From assembly GCF_028737265.1 (NCBI RefSeq), contig NZ_JAQZAK010000002.1, positions 744,001-808,000 of the forward strand: a stretch of DNA of 64,000 nt, written 5' to 3'. This DNA is from Actinomycetospora callitridis (GTDB lineage Bacteria > Actinomycetota > Actinomycetes > Mycobacteriales > Pseudonocardiaceae). Of this stretch, positions 8,533 through 17,645 are shown in pieces. The position numbers and the translations under genes are program-made. Under the pieces are notes generated by a model that saw nothing but the letters and a program-made list of their open reading frames with translations, was not told the origin of the DNA and searched no databases. Every line of letters begins with the position of its first letter. The stretch's first letter is position 1.

Positions 8533-8913
8533 TCACTTGCGTGCGGCCTTCTTCTTGCCGGCAACCGTCTTCTTGGGGCCCTTGCGCGAGCGGGCGTTGG
8601 TCTTGGTCCGCTGCCCGTGCACCGGCAGGTTGCGGCGGTGCCGCAGCCCCTGGTAGCTGCCGATCTCGACCTTGCGCCGGATGTCCGCCTGGACCTCGCG
8701 GCGCAGGTCACCCTCGACCCGGAAGTGGTTCTCGATGTACGCACGCAGTGTCGCGGCATCGGAGTCCGACAGGTCCTTCGACCTCAGGTCGGGGTCGATG
8801 CCGGTCTCGGTGAGGATCTCCTTGGAACGGCTACGGCCGATCCCGAAGATGTAGGTCAGCGCGATCTCCATCCGCTTCTCGCGGGGGAGATCGACGCCGG
8901 CGAGTCGTGCCAT
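8533..8913 (-). CDS. rpsM: 30S ribosomal protein S13
   Basis: 126 aa, full length. It starts [16 protein letters not shown] and has the helix-hairpin-helix region ([16 protein letters not shown]). The Lys/Arg-rich C-terminal tail (AGKKKAARK) contacts P-site tRNA. It forms the head of the 30S subunit and bridges to the 50S. A 183-nt gap with a small hairpin (CCCCGGC/GCCGGGG, about 8980-9000) separates it from rpmJ. Confidence 0.98.
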   Translation of the reverse strand: MARLAGVDLPREKRMEIALTYIFGIGRSRSKEILTETGIDPDLRSKDLSDSDAATLRAYIENHFRVEGDLRREVQADIRRKVEIGSYQGLRHRRNLPVHGQRTKTNARSRKGPKKTVAGKKKAARK

Positions 8914-9096
8914 GTGGCGACGTGCTCCTCGTGTCGTCCGGGAGGTCTGGCTCCCCGCCCGTCCCGGACCTCACGGGTCCGGGCCCCGGCCTCCCGAGCC
9001 GGGGGTGTTCCGCCGGGGCATCGATCTCTCGAGCCGACGTAGGTGCGGGGAGGAATGGGATGCGGCCGCGTGTGGCCGCGAGTGCCCGGTACTGCG

Positions 9097-9210
9097 TCAG
9101 CCCTGGCGCTGCTTGTGGCGCAGGTTGTCGCAGATGACCATGACCCGCCCGTGACGGCGGACCACCTGGCACTTCGCGCAGATGCGCTTGACGCTCGGCT
9201 GGACCTTCAC
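9097..9210 (-). CDS. rpmJ: 50S ribosomal protein L36 (zinc form)
   Basis: 37 aa, starting at GTG 9210 ([14 protein letters not shown]) with a GAGGAAGAGG ribosome site. Zinc ligands Cys11, Cys14, Cys27 and His32 are all present, so this is the C+ (zinc-binding) form rather than the zinc-free paralogue used in zinc starvation. It lies between infA and rpsM, the usual order. Confidence 0.97.
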   Translation of the reverse strand: MKVQPSVKRICAKCQVVRRHGRVMVICDNLRHKQRQG

Positions 9211-9232
9211 GTCCTCTTCCTCGCTGTGTGGA

Positions 9233-9454
9233 TCACTTGTAGCGGTAGACGATCCGGCCGCGCGACAGGTCGTAGGGCGACAGCTCCACCACGACCTTGT
9301 CCTCGGGGAGGATCCGGATGTAGTGCTGACGCATCTTGCCGCTGATGTGCGCCAGGACCTTGTGCCCGTTCTCGAGCTCCACCCGGAACATCGCGTTGGG
9401 CAGGGGTTCGATGACCCGGCCCTCGACCTCGATGGCGCCGTCCTTCTTCGCCAT
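9233..9454 (-). CDS. infA: Translation initiation factor IF-1
   Basis: 73 aa, the usual length, with the S1/OB fold ([49 protein letters not shown]). IF-1 occupies the ribosomal A site during initiation and helps IF-2 and IF-3. The ATG at 9454 was chosen from the invariant MAKKDG start; the upstream open frame is not IF-1-like. It is the first gene of the rpmJ-rpsM-rpsK-rpsD-rpoA unit. Confidence 0.98.
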   Translation of the reverse strand: MAKKDGAIEVEGRVIEPLPNAMFRVELENGHKVLAHISGKMRQHYIRILPEDKVVVELSPYDLSRGRIVYRYK

Positions 9455-9605
9455 GTCCTCCGCATTCTTCTCGACGTACGCTGCCGTCCCCGGCTCGGTG
9501 CCACCGCGTCGCGACGACACGTCCACAAGGGACGGGGAGCGCGCTCGACACCGGGACCGACACACGAGCGCGCGTGGACCGGCACGACACGCGCACCAGC
9601 TGTCG

Positions 9606-9611
9606 AGTGTA
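9606..9611 (-). promoter_or_regulatory. Possible infA promoter -10 box
   Basis: TACACT on the minus strand, about 150 nt before infA, fits TAnnnT. No convincing -35 is seen. The box lies between two direct copies of TGTCGAG (9601-9607 and 9621-9627), spaced 20 bp, which might be a regulator site. Weak support. Confidence 0.3.
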
Positions 9612-9669
9612 CGCGTGGCGTGTCGAGAGCCTCGCCACCGGGGCCCTCGACCAGCAGGTGCGGACCACG

Positions 9670-10122
9670 TCAGCGACGGATCGGCATCCCGGCGCACGGA
9701 CCGGGGAACGGGAGTCCCGCCCGGGCGGCGACGGCCCCGATCGCCAGGGCGACCCCCCACGGTCCGGCGACCCAGATCCACCACGGTGCCACGGCCCCGC
9801 CCGTGCCCACCGAGACGGCGGCCCAGATCACGAGGTTGATCACCGAGACCACCGCCCAGACCGCCACCGCGGCGCGCATCGGCGAGGGCGCCGGCCGCGC
9901 CCCTGATCGGACCGCGCCTCCCGAGCGCGCCGGCGCCTCGGCCGGCAGGTCCGCGGTCAGCGGCAGGAGGTCGGACCCCACCACCGCTCCGTGCGCCGCG
10001 CGCACCCGCTCGTCGTACTCCGCGAGCGTCAGCCGCCCCTCGGCGTGCGCCTGCCCCAGCCGCGCCGCCACCCGCTCGCGGTCCGCGTCCGCCACCCGCA
10101 GTTCCCCGGCCACCACGACCAC
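9670..10122 (-). CDS. DUF1707 (SHOCT-like) membrane protein
   Basis: 150 aa. Residues 5-60 form a DUF1707 domain ([32 protein letters not shown] split over two helices), found in many actinobacterial membrane proteins. A short Pro/Ala linker and two membrane helices (about 83-105 and 112-135) follow. Function is unknown; relatives often sit with stress or membrane genes. It lies between map and infA and interrupts the usual map-infA linkage. It has its own candidate promoter with a palindromic operator at 10147-10181. Confidence 0.85.
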   Translation of the reverse strand: MVVVAGELRVADADRERVAARLGQAHAEGRLTLAEYDERVRAAHGAVVGSDLLPLTADLPAEAPARSGGAVRSGARPAPSPMRAAVAVWAVVSVINLVIWAAVSVGTGGAVAPWWIWVAGPWGVALAIGAVAARAGLPFPGPCAGMPIRR

Positions 10123-10146
10123 CCCGTCTCCTCGACCCTGCGGCCG

Positions 10147-10181
10147 AGGATAACAGCGAGCGGATAGTTCCGCTATCCGCT
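10147..10181 (-). promoter_or_regulatory. Promoter with 23-bp palindromic operator upstream of the DUF1707 gene
   Basis: On the minus strand an extended -10 (TGT then TATCCT, 10152-10147) lies 25 nt before the gene. Upstream, where the -35 should be, is a perfect palindrome: AGCGGATAG (10159-10167) and CTATCCGCT (10173-10181) with a 5-nt centre. Operators of this size placed over the -35/spacer are typical of TetR-type repressors. The same dyad could form a hairpin in the map transcript, so a terminator is the alternative. Confidence 0.45.
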
Positions 10182-10186
10182 GTGGC

Positions 10187-10954
10187 TCACGCAGGCGCGG
10201 TCAGGATGCGGGGTCCGTCGTCGGTGACGGCCACCGAGTGCTCCCAGTGCACGGCCCGGCTGCCGTCCGAGGTGACGACGGTCCAACCGTCGGCGAGCTC
10301 GTCGGTCTCGTCGGTGCCGCCGGTGAGCATCGGCTCGATGGCCAGCACCATCCCGCTGCGCAGGCGCATGCCCGTGCCGGCCCGTCCGAGGTTCGGCACG
10401 AACGGGTCCATGTGCATGGAGGTCCCGATGCCGTGCCCGCCGTAGTCGGCGACGATCCCGTACTCGCACCCGTCCGCGGCCGCGCGACGGCGGGCCTCGT
10501 CCTCGACGGCGTGCGAGACGTCGCCGAGCCGGCCGCCCGGCACGAGGCGCTCGATGCCGGCGTACATGGCCGCCCGGCAGGCCGCCGACAGCGACTCGTC
10601 CGCGGGGCGCGGGGTGCCCACGGCGACCGTCACCGCGGCGTCCCCGTGCCAGCCCTCGAGGATCGCGCCGCAGTCGATCGAGATCAGGTCACCGTCGGCG
10701 AGCACCGTCGTGGGCGACGGGATGCCGTGCACGACCTGCTCGTTGACCGAGGCGCAGATCGAGGCCGGGAAGCCCTGGTACCCGAGGAACGACGGCTCCG
10801 CGCCGGCCTCCCGGATCGTGGCGTGCGCGATCGCGTCGAGGTCGGCCGTGCTGGCCCCGGGCCGGACCGCCTCGGTGACGGCGGCGAGGGCGGCCGCGAC
10901 CACGAGGCCGGCCGCGCGCATCGCCTCGATCTGGCCCGGCGTCTTCATCTCCAC
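10187..10954 (-). CDS. map: Methionine aminopeptidase, type I
   Basis: 255 aa from GTG 10954. The dinuclear metal ligands are visible: Asp in SIDCGA, Asp in WHGDAAV, His in GGHGIG, Glu in AIEPM and Glu in HWEHSV. It removes the N-terminal Met from new proteins. GTG 10954 ([12 protein letters not shown]) was chosen because GGGGA sits 6 nt upstream and streptomycete enzymes begin MVEIKTPEQ. The ATG two codons later is possible but has a badly spaced ribosome site. It lies in the secY-adk-map order. Confidence 0.95.
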   Translation of the reverse strand: MEMKTPGQIEAMRAAGLVVAAALAAVTEAVRPGASTADLDAIAHATIREAGAEPSFLGYQGFPASICASVNEQVVHGIPSPTTVLADGDLISIDCGAILEGWHGDAAVTVAVGTPRPADESLSAACRAAMYAGIERLVPGGRLGDVSHAVEDEARRRAAADGCEYGIVADYGGHGIGTSMHMDPFVPNLGRAGTGMRLRSGMVLAIEPMLTGGTDETDELADGWTVVTSDGSRAVHWEHSVAVTDDGPRILTAPA

Positions 10955-11036
10955 GAAGCGTCCCCGCACGCGGTCGGCGATCCCGCCGACCCCCGAGGAG
11001 ACGACCTCCGTGATCGGCCGACGCGTGTTGCCCAAG

Positions 11037-11594
11037 TCAGTCGTCGGGCTCGTCGGCGAGCGCGTCCATGGCCCGGTCGGTGATCTCCTCGACCGACCCG
11101 AGGGCGTCGACCCGCACGGCGATGTCGCTGTAGTGCGCGATGAGGGGCTCGGTCTCGGAGCGGTAGACCTCCTGGCGGTGCCGGATGGTCTCCTCGGTGT
11201 CGTCCGAGCGGCCGCGGGCGGTGAGGCGCTTGACCAGCTCCTCATCCTCGACCTCGAACACGAGCACCGCGTCCAGGCGCTGTCCGAGGTCGCTCAGCAC
11301 GGTCTCGAGCTCCTGCGCCTGGGCCGTGTTGCGCGGGAACCCGTCGAGCAGGAAGCCCTCGGCCGCGTCGGGCTGGGCGAGACGGTCCTTGACCATCTTG
11401 ACCGTGACCTCGTCCGGCACCAGGTCGCCCGCGTCGACGTAGCGCTGGGCCTCCTTGCCGAGCTCGGTCTCGTTCTTCATGTTCTCGCGGAAGATGTCAC
11501 CGGTGGAGATGTGCGGCGCGTCGAGACGCTCGGCCAGCCGCGCAGCCTGCGTTCCCTTGCCCGCTCCCGGCGGCCCCACCAGAACGATCCTCAC
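11037..11594 (-). CDS. adk: Adenylate kinase
   Basis: 185 aa, the short-lid form. The P-loop [10 protein letters not shown] spans residues 7-16. DGFPR and the Arg-rich region ([16 protein letters not shown]) form the NMP- and ATP-binding parts. It has no lid zinc cysteines. It converts ATP plus AMP to two ADP. It lies between secY and map, as in most actinobacteria. Confidence 0.98.
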   Translation of the reverse strand: MRIVLVGPPGAGKGTQAARLAERLDAPHISTGDIFRENMKNETELGKEAQRYVDAGDLVPDEVTVKMVKDRLAQPDAAEGFLLDGFPRNTAQAQELETVLSDLGQRLDAVLVFEVEDEELVKRLTARGRSDDTEETIRHRQEVYRSETEPLIAHYSDIAVRVDALGSVEEITDRAMDALADEPDD

Positions 11595-11654
11595 GACAAC
11601 GCTCCTTCGCCCGACATCCGTGTGGTCCGTGTACCGCGCCGACCGGCTACCCGA

Positions 11655-12974
11655 TCAGCGCAGGAAGCCCTCGTAGTTGCGCTGCATCAGCTGGCTCTCG
11701 ATCTGCTTCACCGTGTCCAGCCCGACGCCCACCATGATCAGAACAGCCGTGCCCCCGAAGGGGAAGTTCTGGTTCTGTCCCTCACCGGTCAGGCCCAGGA
11801 AGAAGTTCGGCAGGACGGCGATGATGCCCAGGTAGAGCGCGCCCGGCAAGGTGATCCGGGACAGCACGTAGCTGAGGTACTCGGCCGTGGGACGGCCGGG
11901 CCTGATGCCGGGGATGAAGCCCCCGAACTTCTTCATCTCGTCGGCGCGTTCCTCGGTGTTGAACGTGATCGCGACGTAGAAGTACGTGAAGAAGATGATC
12001 AGAGCGAAGTACAGCAGGATGTGCAGCCAGTTGGACTGGTTGGCCAGGTACGTCTGGACGAAGCGCGAGAAGCCGGAGTCCTGGTTGCCCGTGATCCGTG
12101 AGAGCAGGTCGGGCAGGTAGAGCAGGGACGACCCGAAGATCACGGGGATGACGCCGGCCTGGTTGACCTTCAGCGGCAGGTAGGTCGAGGTGCCGCCGTA
12201 CATGCGGCGTCCGACCATCCGCTTGGCGTACTGCACGGGGATGCGCCGCTGGCCCTGCTCGACGAACACGACGCTCGCGATGATGACCAGTCCGAACGCG
12301 CACACGACGGCGAAGGCGATGCCGCCGGAGGTCGCGAGGATGTTGCCGCCCTCGGCGGGGATGCGGGCCGCGATCGAGCAGAAGATCAGCAGCGACATGC
12401 CGTTGCCGACGCCGCGCTCGGTGACCAGCTCGCCGAACCACATGATGACCGCGGTGCCGGCCGTCATGACGATGACGATGACCGCGAGGTCGAAGACGTC
12501 GGCGCCCGGCAGGATCGGGAACTGGCTCGGGTCGCAGTCCTGGAAGAGCTGACCGCGGTCGGCCAGGGCGACGATGCCCGTCGACTGCAGGACGGCCAGC
12601 GCGATCGTCAGGTAGCGCGTGTACTGCGTGAGCTTGCCCTGACCGCTCTGCCCCTCCTTCTTCAACTGCTCGAAGCGGGGGATCACGACGGTCAGCAGCT
12701 GCACGATGATGCTGGCCGTGATGTAGGGCATGATGCCCAGGGCGAAGATCGACAGCTGCAGGAGCGCGCCGCCGGAGAACAGGTTGATCAGCGAGTACAC
12801 GCTCGCCGCGTCGCTGCCCTGGACCTGCCGCAGACATTCCTGCACGTTCGAGTACGAGACGCCGGGTGCCGGGAGCGTGGCTCCCAGTCGGTAGACCGCG
12901 ACGATCCCGAGCGTGAACAGGATCTTCTTGCGCAGGTCCGGTGTGGTCAGAGCTGACCGCACGGCGCCGAGCAC
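11655..12974 (-). CDS. secY: Protein translocase subunit SecY
   Basis: 439 aa with ten membrane helices. It starts VLGAVRSALTTPDLRKKI, followed by the first helix LFTLGIVAVYRLG, and later has the conserved cytoplasmic loop PGIRPGRPTAEYL. SecY forms the protein-conducting channel with SecE (54247-54630) and SecG. The frame is open further upstream, but GTG 12974 has a GGAGG site 5 nt upstream and matches the family start. It is separated from rplO by strong hairpins and its own -10 box. Confidence 0.97.
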   Translation of the reverse strand: MLGAVRSALTTPDLRKKILFTLGIVAVYRLGATLPAPGVSYSNVQECLRQVQGSDAASVYSLINLFSGGALLQLSIFALGIMPYITASIIVQLLTVVIPRFEQLKKEGQSGQGKLTQYTRYLTIALAVLQSTGIVALADRGQLFQDCDPSQFPILPGADVFDLAVIVIVMTAGTAVIMWFGELVTERGVGNGMSLLIFCSIAARIPAEGGNILATSGGIAFAVVCAFGLVIIASVVFVEQGQRRIPVQYAKRMVGRRMYGGTSTYLPLKVNQAGVIPVIFGSSLLYLPDLLSRITGNQDSGFSRFVQTYLANQSNWLHILLYFALIIFFTYFYVAITFNTEERADEMKKFGGFIPGIRPGRPTAEYLSYVLSRITLPGALYLGIIAVLPNFFLGLTGEGQNQNFPFGGTAVLIMVGVGLDTVKQIESQLMQRNYEGFLR

Positions 12975-13069
12975 TCGGACCTCCAGATGTCGTTCGGCCG
13001 CACCGCGGAACTCCACACCCGCGCGGGCCGGGGGTCACCACACGCACCGCGTCATGGGCGGTGCGCAGG

Positions 13070-13098
13070 GCCGCGCCGGGTCGGAAGGCGACCCGGCG
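13070..13098 (-). promoter_or_regulatory. Hairpin in the secY 5' leader
   Basis: A perfect 12-bp stem (CGCGCCGGGTCG 13070-13081 / CGACCCGGCGCG 13087-13098) with loop GAAGG lies immediately downstream of the secY -10 box. The secY transcript would therefore begin with this hairpin about 95 nt before the start codon. It may protect the 5' end or tune SecY synthesis. Confidence 0.5.
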
Positions 13099-13104
13099 CG
13101 AGAC
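13099..13104 (-). promoter_or_regulatory. Candidate secY promoter -10 box
   Basis: TAGTCT preceded by GTG on the minus strand fits the TAGnnT boxes seen at rpoB, rpsL and tuf in this window. No clear -35 is visible at 16-18 bp. It sits between the rplO terminator and the secY leader hairpin, which fits a separate secY-adk-map unit. Confidence 0.4.
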
Positions 13105-13118
13105 TACACCGCGACGCA

Positions 13119-13162
13119 GGACCGGCCCCGGCCCGCTCCTGCACAGGAGCGGACCGGGGCCG
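13119..13162 (-). terminator. Terminator after rplO
   Basis: A 44-nt hairpin: 11 bp (13119-13129 with 13152-13162), one mismatch, then 9 bp (13131-13139 with 13142-13150), almost all G-C. It starts 24 nt after the rplO stop. It is the strongest hairpin in this part of the cluster and probably ends the S10/spc-type unit. Confidence 0.7.
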
Positions 13163-13186
13163 GTGCGTGCGTCACGACGGGTACTG

Positions 13187-13645
13187 CTACTCGGCGACGG
13201 TGGCGCTGCCGCCGGCAGCGGTCAGCTTCTCGCTCGCCGAGCCCGAGAACGAGTGCGCGGTGACGCGCAGCGCCACCGACCCGACCTCGCCGGTGCCGAG
13301 CACCTTGATCGGACGGCCGGCGCGCACGGCGCCCGCCTCGACGAGCTCGGCCGGGCCGACCTCGCCGCCGTCCGGGAAGAGCCGGGCGAGGTCGCCGACG
13401 TTGACGACCTGCGCGACGACCTTGTTGCGGTTGCGGAAGCCCTTGAGCTTCGGCAGACGCATCTGCAGCGGCATCTGGCCGCCCTCGAAGCCCGCGGGGA
13501 CGTTCTTCCGCGCGCCGGTGCCCTTGGTACCGCGACCGGCGGTCTTGCCCTTCGAGGCCTCACCGCGGCCCACACGGGTCTTCGCGGTCTTGGCACCCGG
13601 GGCCGGGCGCAGGTGGTGCAGCTTGATCGGGGACGACTCAGCCAT
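13187..13645 (-). CDS. rplO: 50S ribosomal protein L15
   Basis: 152 aa. It has the Gly-rich N-terminus ([28 protein letters not shown] cut by the usual RGTKG motif) and the conserved [16 protein letters not shown]15 is a late-assembly 50S protein. Its start overlaps the end of rpmD by 8 nt, so the two are coupled. Confidence 0.97.
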   Translation of the reverse strand: MAESSPIKLHHLRPAPGAKTAKTRVGRGEASKGKTAGRGTKGTGARKNVPAGFEGGQMPLQMRLPKLKGFRNRNKVVAQVVNVGDLARLFPDGGEVGPAELVEAGAVRAGRPIKVLGTGEVGSVALRVTAHSFSGSASEKLTAAGGSATVAE

Positions 13646-13829
13646 CGCTCCCCACCTCCTCGACCGTCACCAGGTGACGAACGGTGTTGATCAGGCCGCG
13701 GTTCTGGGGCGTGTCCGGGCGCACGACGGTGGCACCGATGCGCCGGAGCCCCAGGGTCCGCAGCGTCTCGCGCTGGTTGCGCTTGCCCCCGATCTGCGAC
13801 CGGGTCTGGGTGACCTTGAGGTCGGCCAT
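13638..13829 (-). CDS. rpmD: 50S ribosomal protein L30
   Basis: 63 aa, normal length. [16 protein letters not shown] and [13 protein letters not shown] are family signatures. The ATG at 13829 shares its first base with the rpsE stop (TGATG-type junction), and the gene overlaps rplO by 8 nt. The C-terminal VEEVGSDG is slightly longer than in many relatives. Confidence 0.97.
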   Translation of the reverse strand: MADLKVTQTRSQIGGKRNQRETLRTLGLRRIGATVVRPDTPQNRGLINTVRHLVTVEEVGSDG

Positions 13830-14464
13830 CACGACGCTCCCTGCGCGGCGCGGGCACGCAGCATGCGCGCCGGCGCCACGTCCTCGATCGGCAGGCCACG
13901 ACGGGCGGCGACGGCCTCGGGGACCTGCAGTCCCTTCAGCGCCGCCACGGTGGCGTGCACGATGTTGATCGCGTTCTGGCTGCCGAGCGACTTCGACAGG
14001 ATGTCGGCGATGCCCGCGCACTCCAGCACGGCGCGCACCGGGCCACCGGCGATGACGCCGGTACCGGGGCTCGCCGGCCGCAGGAGGACGACGCCCGCGG
14101 CGTCCTCGCCCTGGATCGGGTGCGTGATGGTGCCGCCGACGCGCGGGACGCGGAAGAAGTTCTTCTTCGCCTCCTCGACGCCCTTCGCGATCGCGGCGGG
14201 CACCTCCTTGGCCTTGCCGTAGCCGACGCCGACCATGCCGTCGCCGTCACCGACGACGACCAGGGCGGTGAAGCTGAAGCGCCGACCACCCTTGACGACC
14301 TTGGCCACGCGGTTGATGGCGACTACGCGCTCGAGGTGCGGCGTGCGGTCCTGCTGGCGGTCGCGGCCGCCCTGCTGGCGGTCGCGACCGGCGCTGCCGC
14401 CCTGACGCTCGCCGCCCTGTGCGCCCGAGCCCGCGGGCCCGTCGCGCCGTGTGCGTCCCGGCAT
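13829..14464 (-). CDS. rpsE: 30S ribosomal protein S5
   Basis: 211 aa. The S5 core ([36 protein letters not shown]) is complete; it helps decoding accuracy and mRNA unwinding at the entry site. A disordered N-terminal extension of about 45 residues, rich in Gly/Arg/Gln, contains [13 protein letters not shown] repeats. The ATG at 14464 was chosen because AAGGAA lies 7 nt upstream; the open frame further upstream has no such site. Confidence 0.96.
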   Translation of the reverse strand: MPGRTRRDGPAGSGAQGGERQGGSAGRDRQQGGRDRQQDRTPHLERVVAINRVAKVVKGGRRFSFTALVVVGDGDGMVGVGYGKAKEVPAAIAKGVEEAKKNFFRVPRVGGTITHPIQGEDAAGVVLLRPASPGTGVIAGGPVRAVLECAGIADILSKSLGSQNAINIVHATVAALKGLQVPEAVAARRGLPIEDVAPARMLRARAAQGAS

Positions 14465-14504
14465 CAGGCGTTCCTTCCAATCGTGTTCGTCCTGGGAGTC
14501 CGCA

Positions 14505-14933
14505 TCAGAACTGCAGACCCCCCTCGCGGGCCGCATCCGCGAGCTGCGCGATGCGACCGTGGTAGCGGCGACCGCCGCGGTCGAAGACGACCGCGTCGAT
14601 GCCCTGGGCCTGGGCCCGCGAGGCGACGAGCTCCCCGACCTTCGCGGCCTGGGCCTTCTTGTCGCCCTCCAGCCCGCGCACGTCCGCCTCCAGCGTGGAG
14701 GCGTGGGCGAGGGTGTGGCCGGCGATGTCGTCGACCACCTGCGCCGTGATGTGCCGGGTCGAGCGGGTGACGACCAGACGGGGACGCGTCGGCGTGCCGG
14801 CGATCTTCTTGCGCAGCCGGACGTGGCGACGGGTGCGACCCGTGCGGCGCGTCTCCGAGACGTTCTTGCCCAGGTGGCCCGAGGCCTTATTCTTGGGCGC
14901 TGTCGTGGTCGTGCTCTCGGTGTTGGTAGCCAT
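14505..14933 (-). CDS. rplR: 50S ribosomal protein L18
   Basis: 142 aa. The core ([34 protein letters not shown]) binds 5S rRNA. The first 30 residues are a Thr/Lys-rich extension. ATG 14933 overlaps the rplF stop as TGATG; the GTG one codon earlier (14936) is equally coupled and possible. Confidence 0.96.
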   Translation of the reverse strand: MATNTESTTTTAPKNKASGHLGKNVSETRRTGRTRRHVRLRKKIAGTPTRPRLVVTRSTRHITAQVVDDIAGHTLAHASTLEADVRGLEGDKKAQAAKVGELVASRAQAQGIDAVVFDRGGRRYHGRIAQLADAAREGGLQF

Positions 14934-15469
14934 CACTTGCCCGTCTTCCCGACCTTGCGGCGGATCTGCTCGCCGGCGTACCGGACGCCCTTGCCCTTGT
15001 ACGGGTCGGGACGGCGCAGCCAGCGGATGTTGGCGGCCACCTGGCCGACCAGCTGCTTGTCGATGCCCTGCACGGAGAACCGCGTGGGGCTCTCGACCGT
15101 GAACGTGATGCCCTCGGGCGGGTCGATCCGCACCGGGTGGCTGAAGCCGAGCGCGAACACCAGGGTCGAGCCCTGGAGCTGCACGCGGTAGCCGACGCCG
15201 TGGATCTCGAGCTTGCGCTCGTAGCCCTGGCTCACGCCCTGCACGAGGTTGTTGAGCAGCGAGCGCGACAGGCCGTGCAGCGCACGGTTGTCCCGCTCGT
15301 CGTCGGGGCGGGCCACCGAGATGACACCGTCGTCGACCGAGACCCGGATGGGCTCGTCGACGGTGTGGCTCAGCGTGCCCTTCGGTCCCTTGACGGTGAC
15401 CTGCTGGCCCTCCACCGCGACGTCCACGCCGGACGGCACGGTGATCGGGGCCTTGCCGATACGTGACAT
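14933..15469 (-). CDS. rplF: 50S ribosomal protein L6
   Basis: 178 aa, full length, with two repeated L6 domains. It starts [17 protein letters not shown] and ends with the conserved [19 protein letters not shown]6 lies near the factor-binding site and sarcin-ricin loop. It is coupled to rplR by overlap and follows rpsH by 25 nt. Confidence 0.98.
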   Translation of the reverse strand: MSRIGKAPITVPSGVDVAVEGQQVTVKGPKGTLSHTVDEPIRVSVDDGVISVARPDDERDNRALHGLSRSLLNNLVQGVSQGYERKLEIHGVGYRVQLQGSTLVFALGFSHPVRIDPPEGITFTVESPTRFSVQGIDKQLVGQVAANIRWLRRPDPYKGKGVRYAGEQIRRKVGKTGK

Positions 15470-15494
15470 GGTTGGTCCCTCTCCTTCCGAGCCG

Positions 15495-15893
15495 TTACCA
15501 GACGAAGGCGAGGACTTCCCCGCCCATCCGTCGCTGGTAGGCCTGCCGGTCGGTCAGCAGACCGGAGGACGTCGAGATGATGGCGACGCCGAGACCGCCG
15601 AGCACCCGGGGGAGCTCGTTGGACTTGGCGTAGATGCGCAGACCCGGCTTCGAGATGCGCTTGATGCCGGCGATGCTGCGCTCGCGGTTCGGGCCGTACT
15701 TGAGGTCGACCACGAGGGACTTGCCCACGGTCGCGTCCTCGGTGCGGTACCCGGCGATGTAGCCCTGGTCCAGGAGGACCTGCGCGACGTGGGTCTTGAG
15801 CTTGCTGTGCGGCATGGTCGCGCTCTCGTGGAACGCCGAGTTGGCGTTCCGGATGCGCGTCAGCATGTCCGCGATCGGGTCGGTCATCGTCAT
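15495..15893 (-). CDS. rpsH: 30S ribosomal protein S8
   Basis: 132 aa, standard. It starts [18 protein letters not shown] and ends [23 protein letters not shown]8 is a primary 16S binder and in enterobacteria represses the spc operon. ATG 15893 overlaps by 4 nt (ATGA) the stop of a candidate small gene upstream; an in-frame ATG two codons later is also possible. Confidence 0.97.
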   Translation of the reverse strand: MTMTDPIADMLTRIRNANSAFHESATMPHSKLKTHVAQVLLDQGYIAGYRTEDATVGKSLVVDLKYGPNRERSIAGIKRISKPGLRIYAKSNELPRVLGGLGVAIISTSSGLLTDRQAYQRRMGGEVLAFVW

Positions 15894-16153
15894 GACCAGG
15901 TCACCTTCCTCGCCGTGGTTCCCCGGGTCGGGCGCACGGAGGCCGTGCGCGCGGTCCCGATGACGGGCCTGCGGCGTGTGGAGCTCTTCTGAGCGGTGGT
16001 TCGGGGATGCGCCGTGGGCGAGGCGACGCCGACGAGCATGTGCTCGCGGTGCGCCACGCGCTGGATCAGGCGCAGGAGCGCGGGGTCGATCGCGCCCTCG
16101 CTCGGGGCCTCGGGGACCTCGGCGGTGTTCGCGGAGGTGTTCGCCGGGCTCAC
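15890..16153 (-). CDS. Candidate undescribed 87-aa gene between rpsN and rpsH
   Basis: An open frame from GTG 16153 to TGA 15890. Its start overlaps the rpsN stop by 4 nt (GTGA) and its stop overlaps the rpsH start by 4 nt (ATGA), so it would be co-translated with both. The first 48 codons all end in G or C, the pattern of real genes here; the last 39 have six exceptions. The protein has an acidic, Ala/Pro-rich start, an amphipathic helix ([18 protein letters not shown]) and an Arg/Thr-rich basic C-terminus. I know of no gene at this place in other spc operons. A long spacer with chance openness is the alternative. Confidence 0.42.
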   Translation of the reverse strand: MSPANTSANTAEVPEAPSEGAIDPALLRLIQRVAHREHMLVGVASPTAHPRTTAQKSSTRRRPVIGTARTASVRPTRGTTARKVTWS

Positions 16154-16335
16154 CAGGACGCCTTGCTGACGCCCGGGAGCTCGCCCCGGTGCGCCATCTC
16201 GCGCAGGCACACGCGGCAGAGCCCGAACTTCCGCAGCACGGCACGGGCGCGCCCGCAGCGGTTGCACCGGGTGTAGCCGCGGACCTTGAACTTCGGGGTC
16301 TTCGCGGCCTTGTTGACCAGAGCCTTCTTCGCCAT
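16150..16335 (-). CDS. rpsN: 30S ribosomal protein S14, zinc type
   Basis: 61 aa, the short zinc-binding form (type Z). Cys24, Cys27, Cys40 and Cys43 form the zinc ribbon (CNRC, CRVC). It starts [15 protein letters not shown] and ends GVSKASW, as expected. It lies directly after rplE. Its stop overlaps the candidate small gene downstream. Confidence 0.97.
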   Translation of the reverse strand: MAKKALVNKAAKTPKFKVRGYTRCNRCGRARAVLRKFGLCRVCLREMAHRGELPGVSKASW

Positions 16336-16337
16336 TC

Positions 16338-16910
16338 TCAGTTCTCCCTGAACGGGAAGCCGAGCTGACGGAGCAGCGCCCGGCCCTCCTCGTCGGTGGT
16401 CGCGGAGGTGACCACGGTGATGTCCATCCCCCGCGGCCGGTCGATCGAGTCCTGGTCGATCTCGTGGAACATCGTCTGGTCCGACAGACCGAACGTGTAG
16501 TTGCCGGAGCCGTCGAACTGCTTCGGCGAGAGACCGCGGAAGTCACGGATGCGCGGCAGCCCGATGGTCAGCAGCCGGTCCAGGAACTCCCACATCCGCG
16601 CGCCGCGCAGCGTCGCGCGGGCGCCGATCGGCATGCCCTCGCGCAGCTTGAACTGCGCGATCGACTTGCGGGCCTTGCGGATCTCCGGCTTCTGGCCGGC
16701 GATGAGGGTGAGGTCGCGGACCGCGCCCTCCATCAGCTTGGAGTCCCGTGCGGCCTCGCCGACGCCCATGTTCACGACGACCTTGACGACGCCCGGGATC
16801 AGCATCGGGTTCGCGTACCCGAACTGCTCCGAGAGCGCGTTCTTGATCTCGTCGTGGTAGCGCTGCTGCAGCCGCGGACGGGTCGTCTCGGGAGCTTCGG
16901 TGGTGGTCAC
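16338..16910 (-). CDS. rplE: 50S ribosomal protein L5
   Basis: 190 aa, full length. [30 protein letters not shown] and the C-terminal [12 protein letters not shown] are L5 signatures. L5 binds 5S rRNA in the central protuberance and contacts the P-site tRNA loop. It overlaps rplX by 4 nt. Confidence 0.98.
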   Translation of the reverse strand: MTTTEAPETTRPRLQQRYHDEIKNALSEQFGYANPMLIPGVVKVVVNMGVGEAARDSKLMEGAVRDLTLIAGQKPEIRKARKSIAQFKLREGMPIGARATLRGARMWEFLDRLLTIGLPRIRDFRGLSPKQFDGSGNYTFGLSDQTMFHEIDQDSIDRPRGMDITVVTSATTDEEGRALLRQLGFPFREN

Positions 16911-17230
16911 GAGAGGTCCTTCCCGCTACGGCGCGCGATGCGCACGCGCTTCTGCTCGCCCTCGCCACCCTCGCGGCTGCCGACGCGGGTCGGCGTGCCG
17001 TCGGGGTCGACGACCATCACGTTGGAGACGTGGATCGGCGCCTCCTGGGTGACGATCCCGCCGCTCTGGGCGCCGCGCTGGTTGGCGGACTGGGCCGTGT
17101 GCTTCTTGACGCGGCCGACACCCTCGACGAGGACCTTGTCGCGGTCGGGGAAGGCCTTGATGACCTTGCCCTTGGCGCCCTTGTCCTTGCCGGCGATGAC
17201 GACGACCGTGTCGCCCTTCTTGACCTTCAT
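16907..17230 (-). CDS. rplX: 50S ribosomal protein L24
   Basis: 107 aa. It starts [18 protein letters not shown] with the KOW motif, then [18 protein letters not shown] and the conserved [14 protein letters not shown]24 is an assembly initiator at the exit tunnel. It is 3 nt from rplN and overlaps rplE by 4 nt. Confidence 0.98.
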   Translation of the reverse strand: MKVKKGDTVVVIAGKDKGAKGKVIKAFPDRDKVLVEGVGRVKKHTAQSANQRGAQSGGIVTQEAPIHVSNVMVVDPDGTPTRVGSREGGEGEQKRVRIARRSGKDLS

Positions 17231-17233
17231 CTG

Positions 17234-17602
17234 CTACAGCACCTCCGGCGCGAGCGAGATGATCCGCATGAACCTCTTGTCGCGCAGCTCGCGGCCCACG
17301 GGGCCGAAGATGCGGGTCCCGCGGGGCTCACGGTCGTTCTTGATGAGCACGGCTGCGTTCTCGTCGAACTTGATGTACGAGCCGTCCGGGCGGCGCTTCT
17401 CCTTGCGGGTGCGCACGATGACGGCCTTGACGACCTCGCCGCGCTTGACACCGGCGGCCGGGATGGCTTCCTTCACGGTCGCCACGATGACGTCGCCGAT
17501 GCCCGCGTAGCGGCGGGACGAGCCCCCGAGAACGCGGATGCACAGAATCTCCCGTGCACCCGTGTTGTCGGCGACACGCAGCCGCGACTCCTGCTGGATC
17601 AC
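17234..17602 (-). CDS. rplN: 50S ribosomal protein L14
   Basis: 122 aa, standard length. It starts [18 protein letters not shown] and ends with the conserved [15 protein letters not shown]14 lies at the subunit interface and binds the silencing factor RsfS in other bacteria. Confidence 0.98.
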   Translation of the reverse strand: MIQQESRLRVADNTGAREILCIRVLGGSSRRYAGIGDVIVATVKEAIPAAGVKRGEVVKAVIVRTRKEKRRPDGSYIKFDENAAVLIKNDREPRGTRIFGPVGRELRDKRFMRIISLAPEVL

Positions 17603-17645
17603 TTCTTCTCCTGACCTGCCCGCACGAGCGGACGGTTTCCAAGGA

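Noticed and set aside
8914..9096. Possible promoter or small gene between rpsM and rpmJ
   Set aside because: No TAnnnT box or convincing frame was found; only a small 7-bp hairpin.
12975..13016. Longer SecY start
   Set aside because: The GGAGG site and family alignment from memory favour GTG 12974.
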